Shown in pieces: positions 1 through 12,728 of a stretch of 64,000 nucleotides of DNA. Source of the stretch: Rhabditoides inermis (lineage: Eukaryota; Nematoda; Chromadorea; Rhabditida; Rhabditidae); the NCBI GenBank assembly GCA_963966185.1, contig CAWZYM010000406.1, positions 112,001-176,000 of the forward strand. The letters run 5' to 3'. The notes below the pieces were generated by a model. It worked only from the letters and a program-made list of their open reading frames with translations, searched no databases and was not told the origin of the DNA. Both the position numbers and the translations under genes were made by a program. Each line of letters opens with the position of its first letter. The first letter of the stretch is position 1.

Positions 1-290
1 CCAAAAAAATTAAACTTGTTCATTTGTTACCTGTACCAAGTATGAAGTCTCTAGGTCGAAAACTGACAGAGTTCATATAGAAGTATCACAAATTTCAGAT
101 TTCAAGTCCAGAGTTGTTAGTGAACCCATATAAGGAGTTATGCAAATGAGATGCAAAGTTAGGTGTGCCGTATCATAGACCACCAAAGCTTAAGTCTAGA
201 AGGTCAGCTCGAGATCTCTATTCAGAAACTCTGTACGTGAGCGGACAACAAACAAACGCCATAGGGAATTTTAGGGGGGGAGAGAGGCGA
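1..290 (-). mobile_element. Helitron-like element X1, family II, 5' end only (runs off window)
   Basis: Read on the minus strand, the element begins at 290 with TCGCCTCTCTCC, then a CCCTAAAAT block and CCCTATGG. This is the same 5' head as the plus-strand elements at 36676 and 30147. It carries the octamer ATGCAAAT near 133 and the CArG-like CCATATAAGG nearby. No ORF is present. The rest lies left of the window. The family assignment rests on near-identity to 36676-36960. Confidence 0.7.
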
Positions 291-1576
291 TAGCGGCCGG
301 AGGCTCGCTTCGCTCGCCTCCGGCCGCTAGTGGCGGCGCTTCGCGCCGCGTTCGCTCCAAGGCTCGCGCGCCTTCGGCGCGCTCGCCTTTCCGCTGTATA
401 ACCTCTAAATATTTACCTATAACATAACTTTAAACAACAAATCTGGACTCAGTACCCAGTCTAGTACACGTTAGATACCTATTAAATCAGATTTGTACTT
501 GTTTATTTTTTTGTTTACTTGTTTGTATGTTTGAATAAACAATAAAATCGAACTGAGTACTTTGTATACTGCACGTTAGAGACCCTTTAAAACACATTTC
601 TGAGTTGTTTACAAAGTTGTTTACTTGTTTGCTTTTTTTTGTAAACAACAAATATAATTTCAGTACTTGGTCTAGTACACGTTAGAAACCTTTAAAATGA
701 TACTCGGAGTTGTTTACTTATTTGTTTACTTGTTTACAAGCCAAATAAACAACAAAATCGAACTGAGTACTTCGTTTACTAAATGTTAAAGACCTTTAAA
801 ACAAATTTCTGAGTTGTTTACAAACTTGTTTACTTGTTTACTTCACTTGTAAACAACAAATATGAACGCAGTACTTGGTCTAGTACACGTTAGATACCTT
901 TAAAATGAGATTTGAAGTTGTTTATTTATTTGTTTACTTGTTTACATCAGAAACAAACAACAAAATCGAACTCAGTAATTTGTGTACTACATGTTAGAGA
1001 CCTTTAAACTACCTTTTTGAGTTGTTTACATACTTGTTTACTTGTTTACTTCAGTTGTAAACAACAAATCTGATCTCAGTACTTGGTCTAGTACACGTTA
1101 GATACCTTAAAAATGAGATTTGGAGTTGTTTACTTATTTGTTTACTTGTTTACTGTTGTTGTTTACCAAAAAAATTGAACTTGTTTATTTGTTACCTGTA
1201 CCGAGTTTGAACCTTTTCGCTCAAAAACGAACCAAATTATTAAAATGAATGTGATTCTGAGTAATTAAAAGTGAAATTTTAAAATAAAATTAAAATTCAA
1301 AAAATAGATAAAAATCTGGAAAAATTCACAGTAAAAGGTGTTAAGGTACTGATAATTAAACTACAAAATCCAGCTCTCAACTCTCGCTCAGTAAAAAGTT
1401 ACAGGGGTGCAAAATTTTTACCAAATATGGAATATGCAAATGAGGTGTCAAAGAAACGATTGCGTGCCAGACCCCAACAATGTTTAACCCCAAAAGGAGA
1501 GCCCTGAGACTCTACTCAGTAATGAGTTCTGAGACTGGACAAACTCCATAGGAAATTTTAGGGGGGAGAGTGGCGA
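291..1576 (-). mobile_element. Helitron-like element X2, family II, full length
   Basis: A minus-strand copy bounded by a 5' TCGCCACTCTCC head at 1576 and a 3' hairpin cluster at 291-400. The hairpins are GCCTCCGGCCGC with a GAGCGAAGCGA loop, GGCGC-GAA-GCGCC, and GCGCGCC-GAA-GGCGCGC. The interior (about 420-1200) is a degenerate tandem repeat rich in GTTTACTTGTTTAC, the reverse of GTAAACAAGTAAACA. It matches the plus-strand element at 39041-40119 along its length. The terminal G of CTAG is missing at the X1/X2 junction (CTA|TC). Non-coding and non-autonomous. Confidence 0.75.
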
Positions 1577-1892
1577 CTAGCGCGCTACGCGCGCTAGAAA
1601 TATAGGTATAAAATAGAGAAGAAAATTATCTATCGATTGATATATAGATTGACTTGATATGTGCTCTGGAAGCGCTGTTGTCAGTCTTTCAGTAGATGAC
1701 TGATCTTTATTCATTTTCTTATTTTTTTTCTTTTTCAGTAGTTTCAATTATTTAGAAAGTGTCACAGTCTATCGGTTCCTGGTTGATAGTATCTGATTGA
1801 CTATTTTTTTACAGATGTAATATTTACTATGCTCATAGAAAGCGCTCCGGCACGCTCCGCGGTCAGAGCCTATAAGTAGATCAGTAATAGAA

Positions 1893-1926
1893 ATAATAAT
1901 AATAATAATAATAATAATGTATATAA

Positions 1927-2022
<96 letters not shown>
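1893..2022. repeat. (AAT)n and (TA)n microsatellite
   Basis: A short AAT run (about 1893-1917) is followed by nearly 100 bp of TA dinucleotides with a few interruptions. It sits at the ATCAGTAATA position of a satellite monomer, where other monomers also carry AAT expansions. The apparent ORFs here translate only the repeat. Confidence 0.95.
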
Positions 2023-2024
<2 letters not shown>

Positions 2025-2233
2025 ATCACTGATACTGATATGCATTTTCTCCAATTCTCTGATCTTTTACTATCTCGTATGCATATAGAAAGCGCTCCGG
2101 CACGCTTCGCGCGCCTCCGCGGTCAAAGTATATCAGTAGATCAGTTATAGAAGGCGCTCCGAGATGCAGCCGAAGATTATCGGTATATGAGTGATAACTA
2201 TGTCATAACTAAACTACATTTTCCGTTTCTCCG

Positions 2234-2272
<39 letters not shown>

Positions 2273-3399
2273 TCTAGAAGGCGCTCCGGCACACTACCGT
2301 GCCTCCGCGGTCAAAGCCTATCAGTAGATCAAAAATAATAATATATTGATCACTGATACTGTTTTGCGTTTTCTCCGACTCTCTGATATTTCACTCTTTC
2401 GTATGTACATAAGAGGCGCTCCGGCACGCTCCGCGCGCCTCCGCGTTAAAACTCTATTAGTAGATCAGTAATTATAATAATACACATATATAATACATTA
2501 TATAATGTAATACATTTATATTACATATATAATATATAATACATATAATACATATATAATAATAATACAATGATCACTGATACAGACATGCATTTTCTTA
2601 TACTCTCTGATCTTTCACTTTCTCGTCATAAAATCTCTACTCTCGCCTACGATCATAGATAGCCGCTCCGCGCGCCTCCGCGGTTAAAATCTATCAGTAG
2701 CTGGTTGACAATGATTAGTTATCACGGATCTGATATTATAAAATATCTACTCTCACCTTTGATCACAGACAGCCGCTCCGCGCGCCTCAGCGGTCAAATT
2801 CTATCAGTAGCTGGTTGCCAATGATTAGTTATCACGGATCTAATATTATAAAATCTTTTCTCTCGCCTTTGATCACAGACAGCCGCTCCGCGCGCCTCAG
2901 AGGTCAATTTCTATCAGTAGCTGGTTGACAATGATTAGTTATCACGGATCTAATATTATAAAATCTCTACTCTCGCTTTTGATCACAGACAGCCGCTCAG
3001 CGCTCCTCAGCGGTCAAATTCTATCAGTAGCTGGTTGACAATGATTAGTTATCACGGATCTAATATTATAAAATCTCTACTCTCGCCTTTGATCACAGAC
3101 AGCCGCTCCGCGCGCCTCCGCGGTCAAATCCTATCAGTAGCTGGTTGACAATGATTAGTTATCACGGATCTAATATTAAAAAAATCTACTCTCGCCTACG
3201 ATCATAGACAGCCGCTCCGCGCGCCTCCGCGGTCAAAGTATATCAGTATATCAGTAATAATAAGATTATATTGATCACTGCTACTGATATGAATTTTCTC
3301 CGAATCTCTGAGCGTTCATTTTCTCGTATGCACATAGAGAGCGCTCCGGCACGCTTCGCGCGCCTCCGCGGTCAAAGCCGATCAGTAGATCAGTAGATC

Positions 3400-3402
<3 letters not shown>

Positions 3403-3446
<44 letters not shown>
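3403..3446. repeat. (GA)n microsatellite inside a satellite monomer
   Basis: About 44 bp of GA repeats directly after CAGTAGATCAGTAGATCAGTA. It splits one copy of the long satellite monomer. Confidence 0.9.
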
Positions 3447-3450
<4 letters not shown>

Positions 3451-3640
3451 CTAGAAAGCGCTCCGGCACACCGCGGTCAAAGTTTATCAGTAGATCAGTA
3501 ATAATAAGAATATATTGATCACTGTTACTGATATGCATTTTTTCCGACTCTCTGATATCTCTCTCGTATGTACATGGAGGGCGCTCCGGCACGCACCGCG
3601 CGCCTCCGCGGTCAAAGTCGATTAGTAATTCAGTAATAAT

Positions 3641-4272
3641 TACAACCAGCGCGGCAGCGCTGGTTGGTTTGTGTTAACCCTAGTCGCGCGCTAGAATCGG
3701 CAAAAGGCGATTGAACGAAAGGTTCCTTAGAATCTTTACGAGAACAATGTGATGCTGATAGATGTTATCAGGATGTTAGAAAATGGTTAAGTTTTGATTT
3801 TGGTAACGCTAGCTGTTGTAGGAAGCGAGATACGCGCGCGCGCCCCCTGAGGGGCAGGCAATCCCCCGTGTACGGAACGTTTTCTAGGGGGGGGGGGGGG
3901 GTGGCGCGCACCGGCTGCCCCCAGCAGACAGGAGGTGCACAATCCGCACTGCCTGTGGATTGCACTGATATCGTTTAGATCGCGTGCTCTGCCGTGCGCA
4001 CAGTGGTGTTGTGGTTAGCGATTGCGCCCGTTGAGACACATGGCTCGAGTTCGGTTCCGGCTAGTGGCAAACCTTTTGTAATATATGATTTTACATAGAA
4101 ATGACATTGGAATTGTAAATTTTCCCATCAGCAATACCAAAACTCTTTATTGCAAATTTTATACAATTTTGGACTCAACAAGGTGGGTGAACTGTTGGAT
4201 TTCTTTAAAAAAATGTTTTGTGGTTCATGTTAATGTACATAGATTTATACGAAATCCAATAAAAGTACATTC
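3641..4272 (+). mobile_element. Non-satellite insert with a tRNA-like (SINE-type) pol III head
   Basis: The satellite pattern stops at about 3641 and resumes after 4574. The insert begins with a short palindrome (CCAGCGCGGCAGCGCTGG). A tRNA-like head lies at about 4001-4070: GTGGTGTTGTGGTTAGCG resembles an A box, and AGTTCGGTTCC at about 4048-4058 fits the B-box consensus GGTTCGANNCC with one mismatch. A run of G at about 3889-3902 precedes it. No clear tail or target duplication was identified, so calling it a SINE is inference. Confidence 0.4.
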
Positions 4273-4574
4273 ATTATCTTTTAAAAGGACTTCCGTAAGA
4301 GAAGAGTTTGTGTTACTTAACGTAATGCAACAAAAGCTCATGCATTTTATCAATCGAAATAGTACACAAACCTGCTCCAATAGTTCAACAAGTTAAATAT
4401 AATCGATCGGATACCGAAATCAATTTCCCGACATACAACATTTGCTCGCATTAGTTTTTATTGCAGAAAGAGCAGGTTTGTTTACTGTTTCGATTGATAA
4501 AATGCATGAGCTTTGGTTGCATTACGTTAAGTAACACAAACTCTTCTCTTACGGAAGTCCTTTTAAAAGATAAT
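4273..4574. repeat. Fold-back inverted repeat, two ~105-bp arms
   Basis: Arms 4273-4377 and 4470-4574 are reverse complements with only a few differences, around a ~92-bp spacer. Both read ATTATCTTTTAAAAGGACTT outward-in and end at GAGCAGGTTTG. It sits exactly where the satellite array resumes. It could be a MITE-like or fold-back element. The short ORFs on both strands are mirror images caused by the inversion, not genes. Confidence 0.8.
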
Positions 4575-5071
4575 AAGACTATATTTATCACTGCTACTGA
4601 TATGCATTTTCTCCAACTCTCTGATCTTTCACTATCTCGTATGCACATAGAAAGCGCTCCGGTACGCTTCGCGCGCCTCCGCGGTCAAAGCCTACCAGTA
4701 GATCAGTAATTATAATAATATAATGTCACTGCTACTGATATGCATTCTCTCCTACTCTCTGATCTTTCACTCTCTCGTATACACATAGAAAGCGCTCCGG
4801 CACGCTTCGCGCGCCTCCGCGGTCAAAGTCGATCAGTAGATCAGTAATAATAAGAATATATCGATCACTGCTACTGATATGCATTTTCTCCATTTCTCTG
4901 ATCTTTCACTCTCTCGTATGCACACAGAGGGCGCTCCGGCACACTCCGCGGTAAAAGCCTATCCGTAGCTGGTTCACAATTACTGTTTATTATAGATACA
5001 AGTATAATTTATAGTTATCACTGGTCTAATATTATAAAATATAAGAGAGAGAAAGAAAGAGAGAGAGAGAC

Positions 5072-5127
<56 letters not shown>

Positions 5128-5249
5128 GCAGCTGGTTAAAATTATTATTGATTTTAGATCCAAGTAGACTTCATAGTTATCACTAATCTAAAATCATATT
5201 ATAAAGAGAGATAGAGGAAGAGAGGGAGAGAGAGAGAGAAAAAGACGAA

Positions 5250-5289
<40 letters not shown>

Positions 5290-5298
5290 GGAGAGAGG

Positions 5299-5343
<45 letters not shown>

Positions 5344-5350
5344 GAAAAAG
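4575..5350. repeat. Long satellite monomers ending in GA-rich microsatellites
   Basis: Three or so ~135-bp monomers (4575-4970) are followed by a CTATCCGTAGCTGGTTCACA spacer type and two long GA tracts (about 5045-5125 and 5215-5342). The second tract directly abuts the BEL 5' LTR. The spacer sequence AGTAGACTTCATAGTTATCA recurs at 9890-10070, on the far side of the BEL and 110-bp block. Confidence 0.85.
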
Positions 5351-6164
5351 TGTCGTGACCGGAGGCACGACCAACCATGTTCCCAATATCAACCGTTTAC
5401 TGTTCTCAACTACAACCAAGCGAGTACTATCGCAACTATAAGTTTATATCACAACATCTATGCGAAATACGGCACAACCACATTACATCGAGAGAAACCG
5501 ACTATATTAATAATCAATCAACTCTACTGTGGCGCCGCTTCCCGCTCGCCGCTGCCAGCTGATCGTCGTCCCACTGTGCGCCGACTCCACTCGCGCGCCA
5601 GCATCTGCTCCTGACGCCATCGGAGCGCCGTCGTCTGGAAGATTCCCGGATGAGCCAACTTAAGGTGCGCGAGTCAATCCCACCTCATTCTGTTGTTTGT
5701 CCCGCCGGCGTGCGGTCGACCCTTCTGTCCTCAGAATCCCGTGATCTGAAATTGTCGTTTATTGCGTTCCTGTAGTCTCCGTATTGACTGTAGTCCTATT
5801 GTTGTTCCCCGACTACGGTCAATTGTTGTTTCCGATTCGCTAGTGTCTGTCTAGCCCGTTCCCTATATTCCGTTCTCCATTTATTGCGTTTCTTTGTAAG
5901 TGTTCGCTCGTTACTGTTGTAAATTATTCTATTGTTGTTACCACTGTTTTGCTACGGCATTGCGATTGCGTTGTTCTAATAAAACAACTGAACCACCACG
6001 TGCGAACCACTATTGGCCTCTTAACACGAGAGCACATTACACTCCCACATCACTGATTGTCAATCAGTGATTAACACAATCCGCCGGAAACCACTCAGCC
6101 CAATTTATCCTTTTCGGGCGTGTTTACGAGTGTGAATCGAGTATCTGCTATCCTCCACTGAACA
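5351..6164 (+). repeat. BEL/Pao 5' long terminal repeat
   Basis: The segment starts TGTCGTGACC and ends CACTGAACA, giving the TGT...ACA ends expected of an LTR. A tRNA primer site follows one base later. AATAAA at about 5978-5983 is a plausible polyadenylation signal for the R region. No 3' LTR copy is visible, so the boundaries come from end motifs and the primer site, not from alignment of two LTRs. Length is 814 bp. Confidence 0.65.
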
Positions 6165-6165
6165 T

Positions 6166-6183
6166 TGGTGCGTCGGACCGGTT
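6166..6183 (+). promoter_or_regulatory. Primer binding site of the BEL element
   Basis: TGGTGCGTCGGACCGG starts one base after the LTR. It would pair with a tRNA 3' end (…CCGACGCACCA). The tRNA identity is not determined here. The TGG start immediately downstream of an ACA-ending LTR is the standard arrangement. Confidence 0.6.
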
Positions 6184-6279
6184 AAGACAACCCGGCCAAC
6201 ATCTCGATCACTCACCAGAACTATTGATTGATATTGATTTTGCTATTGATTGATTTTCGATTGAAACCTATTATCAACC

Positions 6280-7550
6280 ATGGCTACCCTGCACCTCTCT
6301 GGCAATGAGAAAAATAATATCGGTCGCGACATGGACCTTGTGCGCGAGCTCGCCAACATCATTGACAACCTGTGGAAGAATTCCATCACTGACAACACCA
6401 ACCAGGTGAACAACTACGCCAACAAGTTCCGCATGCTGCGCCGAAACATTGAGCGCCACTACAACTTCCTGAATGAATCGATTGATAAGGTGACCGTGCG
6501 CATTGAGGCCAAGAAGGCTGACGATGAAGCCAATGGCATCATCGATGACTCCACCTACTACAACGAGCTCAACAAGTACCTCAGCGAGAAGGACATTGAT
6601 ACCGTCCAGCGCGTATACAATGATGCAATCGACATGATCGATACCTGGCTCGAGATAAACACTGAACCGAGCGGCGCCAACAACACCGAGAATGCGCGCG
6701 CACACAATCCCACGCCGTCGCTGAACATGAGCATGCTGGGCAGCGCCCCCATATACAACCACACCGTGATGACGCAATGCGCTAACAACACTGCGCTTAT
6801 CCACGAACCCGCGCAGCCTACCATGACGCTGCAGAACACCCAGATGGCTACGAACATTGACATGCGCGCGCAATACTACAGTACTCCCAAACAGTACAAC
6901 CCTGATGAGACTGGCGTTCTGCACCAGCTCCCCAAACCCAACTTCTCACCGTCGAGAATCGACGACACAAAAACGTACAGCAACAACCCGCTATTCACCA
7001 CCTTCCGCGGCGCCGCTGACCGCCCTCCTTGCGCGTGCCAATGACGCAGCTCTCGAAGGTCGCACTGAAGAAGTGACTGAGTTGCTTGCAGCTGTTACCA
7101 TGCTCACCAAGAAGGATGAGACCACTAAACCGAGCGCGCATAGATACAAGCTACCCATCAACAGGCGTGACATGAAAATCCCCATCTTTGACGGAACCCC
7201 GAACACGTTCGATGACTTCATCGACATGTTCATTCCACTCGTGCACGAAAACCCCGACCTCCCAAACGCGGAGAAGATGAACATACTGTACAACTCGCTG
7301 GCTGATCCTTCCCTTCTGCGAAACATCCCAAAGAAGGGTGAAAACTATGAGATGGCGCTGAACATGCTCAAGAAGCGCTTCCACGACCCCATGGCCATCC
7401 ACAAAAACATCTGGACTACTCTGCGCGGCATACCCATCAACACCAACGACGATCCCAAGTCGTGCAGGGATACTTACGAGCGCGTGCGCGGTGTGCTCAA
7501 CCTGGCTGACCGCCACGGCCAAGGCACCCTCACCAACACTGACCCGGGTC
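6280..7550 (+). pseudogene. gag: BEL/Pao gag, frameshifted and 3'-truncated
   Basis: Reading begins at ATG 6280, about 115 nt after the primer site. The first frame runs about 240 residues (helical, polar, with Asn/Met-rich stretches) and is lost near 7000. The continuation is in another frame and carries the gag-like DUF1759 signature of BEL/Pao elements (IPIFDGTPNTFDDFIDMF, then an ENYEMALNMLKKRFHDP-type motif). The one-frame change near 6990-7040 is best explained by an indel. The gene is cut at about 7550, where the 110-bp satellite starts, before any zinc knuckle, protease or reverse transcriptase. Codons are GC-rich compared with the surrounding repeats. Non-functional as it stands. Confidence 0.7.
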
Positions 7551-9880
7551 GTTATCACGGATCTAATATTATAAAATCTCTACTCTCGCCTTTGATCACA
7601 GACAGCCGCTCCGCGCGCCTCAGCGGTCAAACTCTATCAGTAGCTGGTTGACAATGATTAGTTATCACGGATCTAACATTATAGAATCTCTACTCTCGCC
7701 TTTGATCACAGACAGCCGCTCCGCGCGCCTCAGCGGTCAATTTCTATCAGTAGCTGGTTGACAATGATCAGTTATCACGGATCTGATATTATAAAATATC
7801 TAGATCTACTCTCGCCTTTGATCACAGACAGCCGCTCCGCGCGCCTCAGCGGTCAAATTCTATCAGTAGCTGGTTGACAATTATTAGTTATCACGGATCT
7901 GATATTATAAAATCTCTACACTCGCCTTTGATCACAGACAGCCGCTCCGCGCGCCTCAGCGGTCAAATTCTATCAGTAGCTGGTTGACAATGATTATTTA
8001 TCACGGATTTGATATTATAAACTATCTACTCTCGCCTTTGATCACAGACAGCCGCTCCGCGCGCCTCAGCGGTCAAACTCTATCAATAGCTGGTTGACAA
8101 TGATTAGTTGTTACGGATCTAATAATATAAAATCTCTACTCTCGCCTTTGATCACAGACAGCCGCTCCGCGCGCATCAGCGGTCAAACTCTATCAGTAGC
8201 TGGTTGACAATGATTAGTTATCACGGATCTAATATTATAAAATCTCTACTCTCGCCTTTGATCACAGACAGCCGCTCCGCGCGCCTCAGCGGTCAAACTC
8301 TATCAGTAGCTGGTTGACAATGATTAGTTATCACGGATCTAATATTATAAAATCTCTACTCTCGCCTTTGATCACAGACAGCCGCTCCGCGCGCCTCAGC
8401 GGTCAATTTCTATCAGTAGCTGGTTGACAATGATTAGTTATCACGGATCTAATATTATAAAATCTCTACTCTCGCCTTTGATCACAGACAGCCGCTCCGC
8501 GCGCCTCAGCGGTCAAACTCTATCAGTAGCTGGTTGACAATGATTAGTTATCACGGATCTAATATTATAAAATCTCTACTCTCGCCTTTGATCACAGACA
8601 GCCGCTCCGCGCGCCTCAGCGGTCAATTTCTATCAGTAGCTGGTTGACAATGATTAGTTATCACGGATCTAATATTATAAAATCTCTACTCTCGCCTTTG
8701 ATCACAGACAGCCGCTCCGCGCGCCTCAGCGGTCAAACTCTATCAGTAGCTGGTTGACAATGATTAGTTATCACGGATCTAATATTATAAAATCTCTACT
8801 CTCGCCTTCGATCACAGACAGCCGCTCCGCGCGCCTCAGCGGTCAATTTCTATCAGTAGCTGGTTGACAATGATCAGTTATCACGGATCTGATATTATAA
8901 AATATCTAGATCTACTCTCGCCTTTGATCACAGACAGCCGCTCCGCGCGCCTCAGCGGTCAAATTCTATCAGTAGCTGGTTGACAATTATTAGTTATCAC
9001 GGATCTGATATTATAAAATCTCTACACTCGCCTTTGATCACAGACAGCCGCTCCGCGCGCCTCAGCGGTCAAATTCTATCAGTAGCTGGTTGACAATGAT
9101 TATTTATCACGGATTTGATATTATAAACTATCTACTCTCGCCTTTGATCACAGACAGCCGCTCCGCGCGCCTCAGCGGTCAAACTCTATCAATAGCTGGT
9201 TGACAATGATTAGTTGTTACGGATCTAATAATATAAAATCTCTACTCTCGCCTTTGATCACAGACAGCCGCTCCGCGCGCATCAGCGGTCAAACTCTATC
9301 AGTAGCTGGTTGACAATGATTAGTTATCACGGATCTAATATTATAAAATCTCTACTCTCGCCTTTGATCACAGACAGCCGCTCCGCGCGCCTCCGCGGTC
9401 AAATCCTATCAGTAGCTGGTTGACAATGATTAGTTATCACGGATCTAATATTATAAAATATCTACACTCGCCTTTGATCACAGACAGCCGCTCCGCGCGC
9501 CTCCGCGGTCAAATCCTATCAGTAGCTGGTTGACAATGATTAGTTATCACGGATCTAATATTATAAAATATCTACTCTCGCCTTTGATCACAGACAGCCG
9601 CTCCGCGCGCATCAGCGGTTTAACTCTATCAGTAGCTGGTTGACAATGATTAGTTATCACGGATCTAATATTATAAAATCTCTACTCTCGCCTTTGATCA
9701 TAGACAGCCGCTCCGCGCGCCTCCGCGGTCAAATCCTATCATTAGCTGGTTGACAATGATTAGTTATCACGGATCTAATATTATAAAATATCTACTCTCG
9801 CCTATGATCATAGACAGCCGCTCCGCGCGCCTTCGCGGTCAAATCCTATCAGTAGCTGGTTGACAATTATTATTTATTTT
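7551..9880. repeat. 110-bp satellite array, about 21 copies
   Basis: The monomer starts GTTATCACGGATCTAATATT, passes through CTCTACTCTCGCCTTTGATC and CAGACAGCCGCTCCGCGCGC, and ends CAGTAGCTGGTTGACAATGA. The period is exactly 110 bp in most units. Between about 8218 and 8870 units alternate between CAAACTC and CAATTTC variants (a dimer). A five-unit block at about 7760-8310 recurs at about 8866-9416 (offset 1106 bp) with the same private variants. The array begins inside the broken gag. Confidence 0.95.
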
Positions 9881-9946
9881 AGATCCAAGTAGACTTTATA
9901 GTTATCACTGATCTAATGTTATAATATATGTATAAAAAAGAGAGAT

Positions 9947-10005
<59 letters not shown>

Positions 10006-10160
10006 CGGCTGGATGACAATTTCTATTTTATATGTATCCAAGTAGACTTTATAGTTATCACTGATCTATGACAATATAAGAGAAAAATAAATTGTAAGAG
10101 AGAGAGAGAGAGACGAAAAAGAGAGGAATGATAAAAGGAGGTGGTACTACAAAGTACTTC
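9881..10160. repeat. Degenerate spacer repeats with GA microsatellites
   Basis: Two copies of a spacer containing AGTAGACTTTATAGTTATCA alternate with GA tracts (about 9940-10001 and 10097-10114). The arrangement matches 4990-5350 on the other side of the BEL-satellite block. No gene is seen. Confidence 0.8.
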
Positions 10161-11002
10161 GCCTCGCCTCACTTCCCTGATTGAACATACAATGACGTGA
10201 GTGCATATAGTAATGTTTCATTGAATGTGCTCAGAAAATTGTTGTTGGAGTGTGGTGAGCTGTTTCGTAGTGCGTGGTGATGTTCTCGCTCATTTGCACA
10301 ATTGACTGTCTCTTTCTCTAACAGCAGACAGACTGGCAGCTGGCGCACTCTCACCTCGCCACACTCTCTCGTCGCGGGGCAATAAAACGACGTCGATTAG
10401 AGGAATTTAATTGATAGCGGGCGTCAGAGGTCACAAAAAGATGCAAATTTCGGTAGAAGTGTAGTGGCCACCTACTTGCATGTTGTAGTAAAGGGAGACC
10501 TTACACGGTTGCCTAGTTTTCTTGAACAGCCCGCGACAACTGTTTGGTGTCGCCTCGCCTCGACTAAATCACTTCGTGAAAGGGAACCAGGAGGAGTTAT
10601 AAAAAGATTACGGGCAGATTTGTAGGTGAGGGAGTGTAGAGGAGTGACGTCGAAACCGTTTTTCGATAGCTGAAGTCTGCGATCCGCAGTACTCGTTCTT
10701 GTAAGGCCTACTCGATGCAACCGTTCAACGACCTAACCGTCTCTTCATCTGACACACTATTTCGCTCTTTTTTCTGTCTGACTCTCTCTGATTACGCGCT
10801 ATTTCGTCGAATTTTCTTTAGGGCTCATAGCTCCGCGGATATGAGAGATAAAGGGCTGAAAATTGGAATCCTGCATCTCGGGACCGATACCATCGGATCG
10901 ATGTCACGTTTGGCTAGATAGGAGTAGTGGCTGGCGCGGTAGAGCGATGGACGGACGGACAAAAAGTGCGGAAACCATAGGGCATTTTACACTTACACCC
11001 GA

Positions 11003-12362
<1,360 letters not shown>

Positions 12363-12728
12363 TTATATCTCGGTTCGTTTTCAAGGTAGAACGTCCATAC
12401 TTGGTACAAGTAACAAGAAAACAAGTTCATTTTTTTGGTAAACAACAACAGGAAACAAGTAAACAAATAAGTAAACAACTCCAAATCTTCTCATTTTGAT
12501 GTCTAATCGATACTAAATCAATCGGACATTTACAAAGTAGAGTTTACCAGTTAGGTAAACAAATAAACAAAGTAGTAAACAACTCCAATACTTGAAATTC
12601 CGATGTCTGATGTGTACTAGATCCATAGGAGAGTTCAGATTTGTTTTTTTGATGAGTTGACGCGGAGAGGCGAGCGCGCCGAAGGCGCGCGAGCCTCGGA
12701 GCGCAGTGCGGCGGCGAAGCCGCCGCCA
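12363..12728 (+). mobile_element. Helitron-like fragment A0, family I 3' end lacking the terminal hairpin
   Basis: It starts inside the family I 3' region (TATATCTCGGTTCGTTTTCA) and runs through the GTAAACAA-rich tail and two hairpins (GCGCGCC-GAA-GGCGCGC, GCGGCGGC-GAA-GCCGCCGC). It then joins the next element as CCGCCA|TCGCC. The final 43-nt CTAG...CTAG hairpin present in all sister copies is absent exactly. Confidence 0.7.

Larger units (their letters stand above)
1832..3640. repeat. Satellite block: ~135-bp and 110-bp monomers sharing a GC core
   Basis: Two related monomer types are interleaved. The longer has GATCACTGATACTGATATGC, a Ser/Leu-like CTCTCTGATCTTTCACTCTC stretch, GCGCTCCGGCACG, then GCGCGCCTCCGCGGTCAAAG and ATCAGTAGATCAGTAATA. 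The shorter (about 2628-3245, five to six copies) has TTATCACGGATCTAATATTA, then GATCACAGACAGCCGCTCCG and the same GCGCGCCTCCGCGG core, ending CAGTAGCTGGTTGACAATGA. Shared core and tail mean the two types have a common origin. Confidence 0.85.
1577..11002 (-). mobile_element. Helitron-like element X3, family V, inflated to 9.4 kb by satellites and nested insertions
   Basis: On the minus strand the 5' end lies at 11002 (TCGGGTGTAAGTG, then CCCTATGG). The 3' end is the hairpin CTAGCGCGCGTAGCGCGCTAG beginning at 1577. The first ~840 nt (11002 down to about 10160) and the last ~250 nt match the plus-strand element 22021-25011. Between them lie satellite arrays, GA microsatellites, a fold-back repeat, a SINE-like head and a truncated BEL retrotransposon. 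The element is therefore a host for later insertions and tandem expansion. No Rep or helicase coding is seen. Confidence 0.65.

Noticed and set aside
4001..4070. Functional tRNA gene
   Set aside because: A/B boxes are recognisable, but no complete acceptor stem or cloverleaf could be drawn. A SINE-like head is more likely.
7551..9880. CRISPR-like regular repeats
   Set aside because: The repeats are contiguous 110-bp monomers without unique spacers, in a eukaryotic context.
10472..10720. 82-codon ORF on the minus strand, open also in the paralog 22300-22548
   Set aside because: Comparing the two copies by eye gives about nine base differences, of which six change the amino acid. That is what neutral drift would give, so there is no sign of protein selection. 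It lies in the non-coding 5' region of family V.
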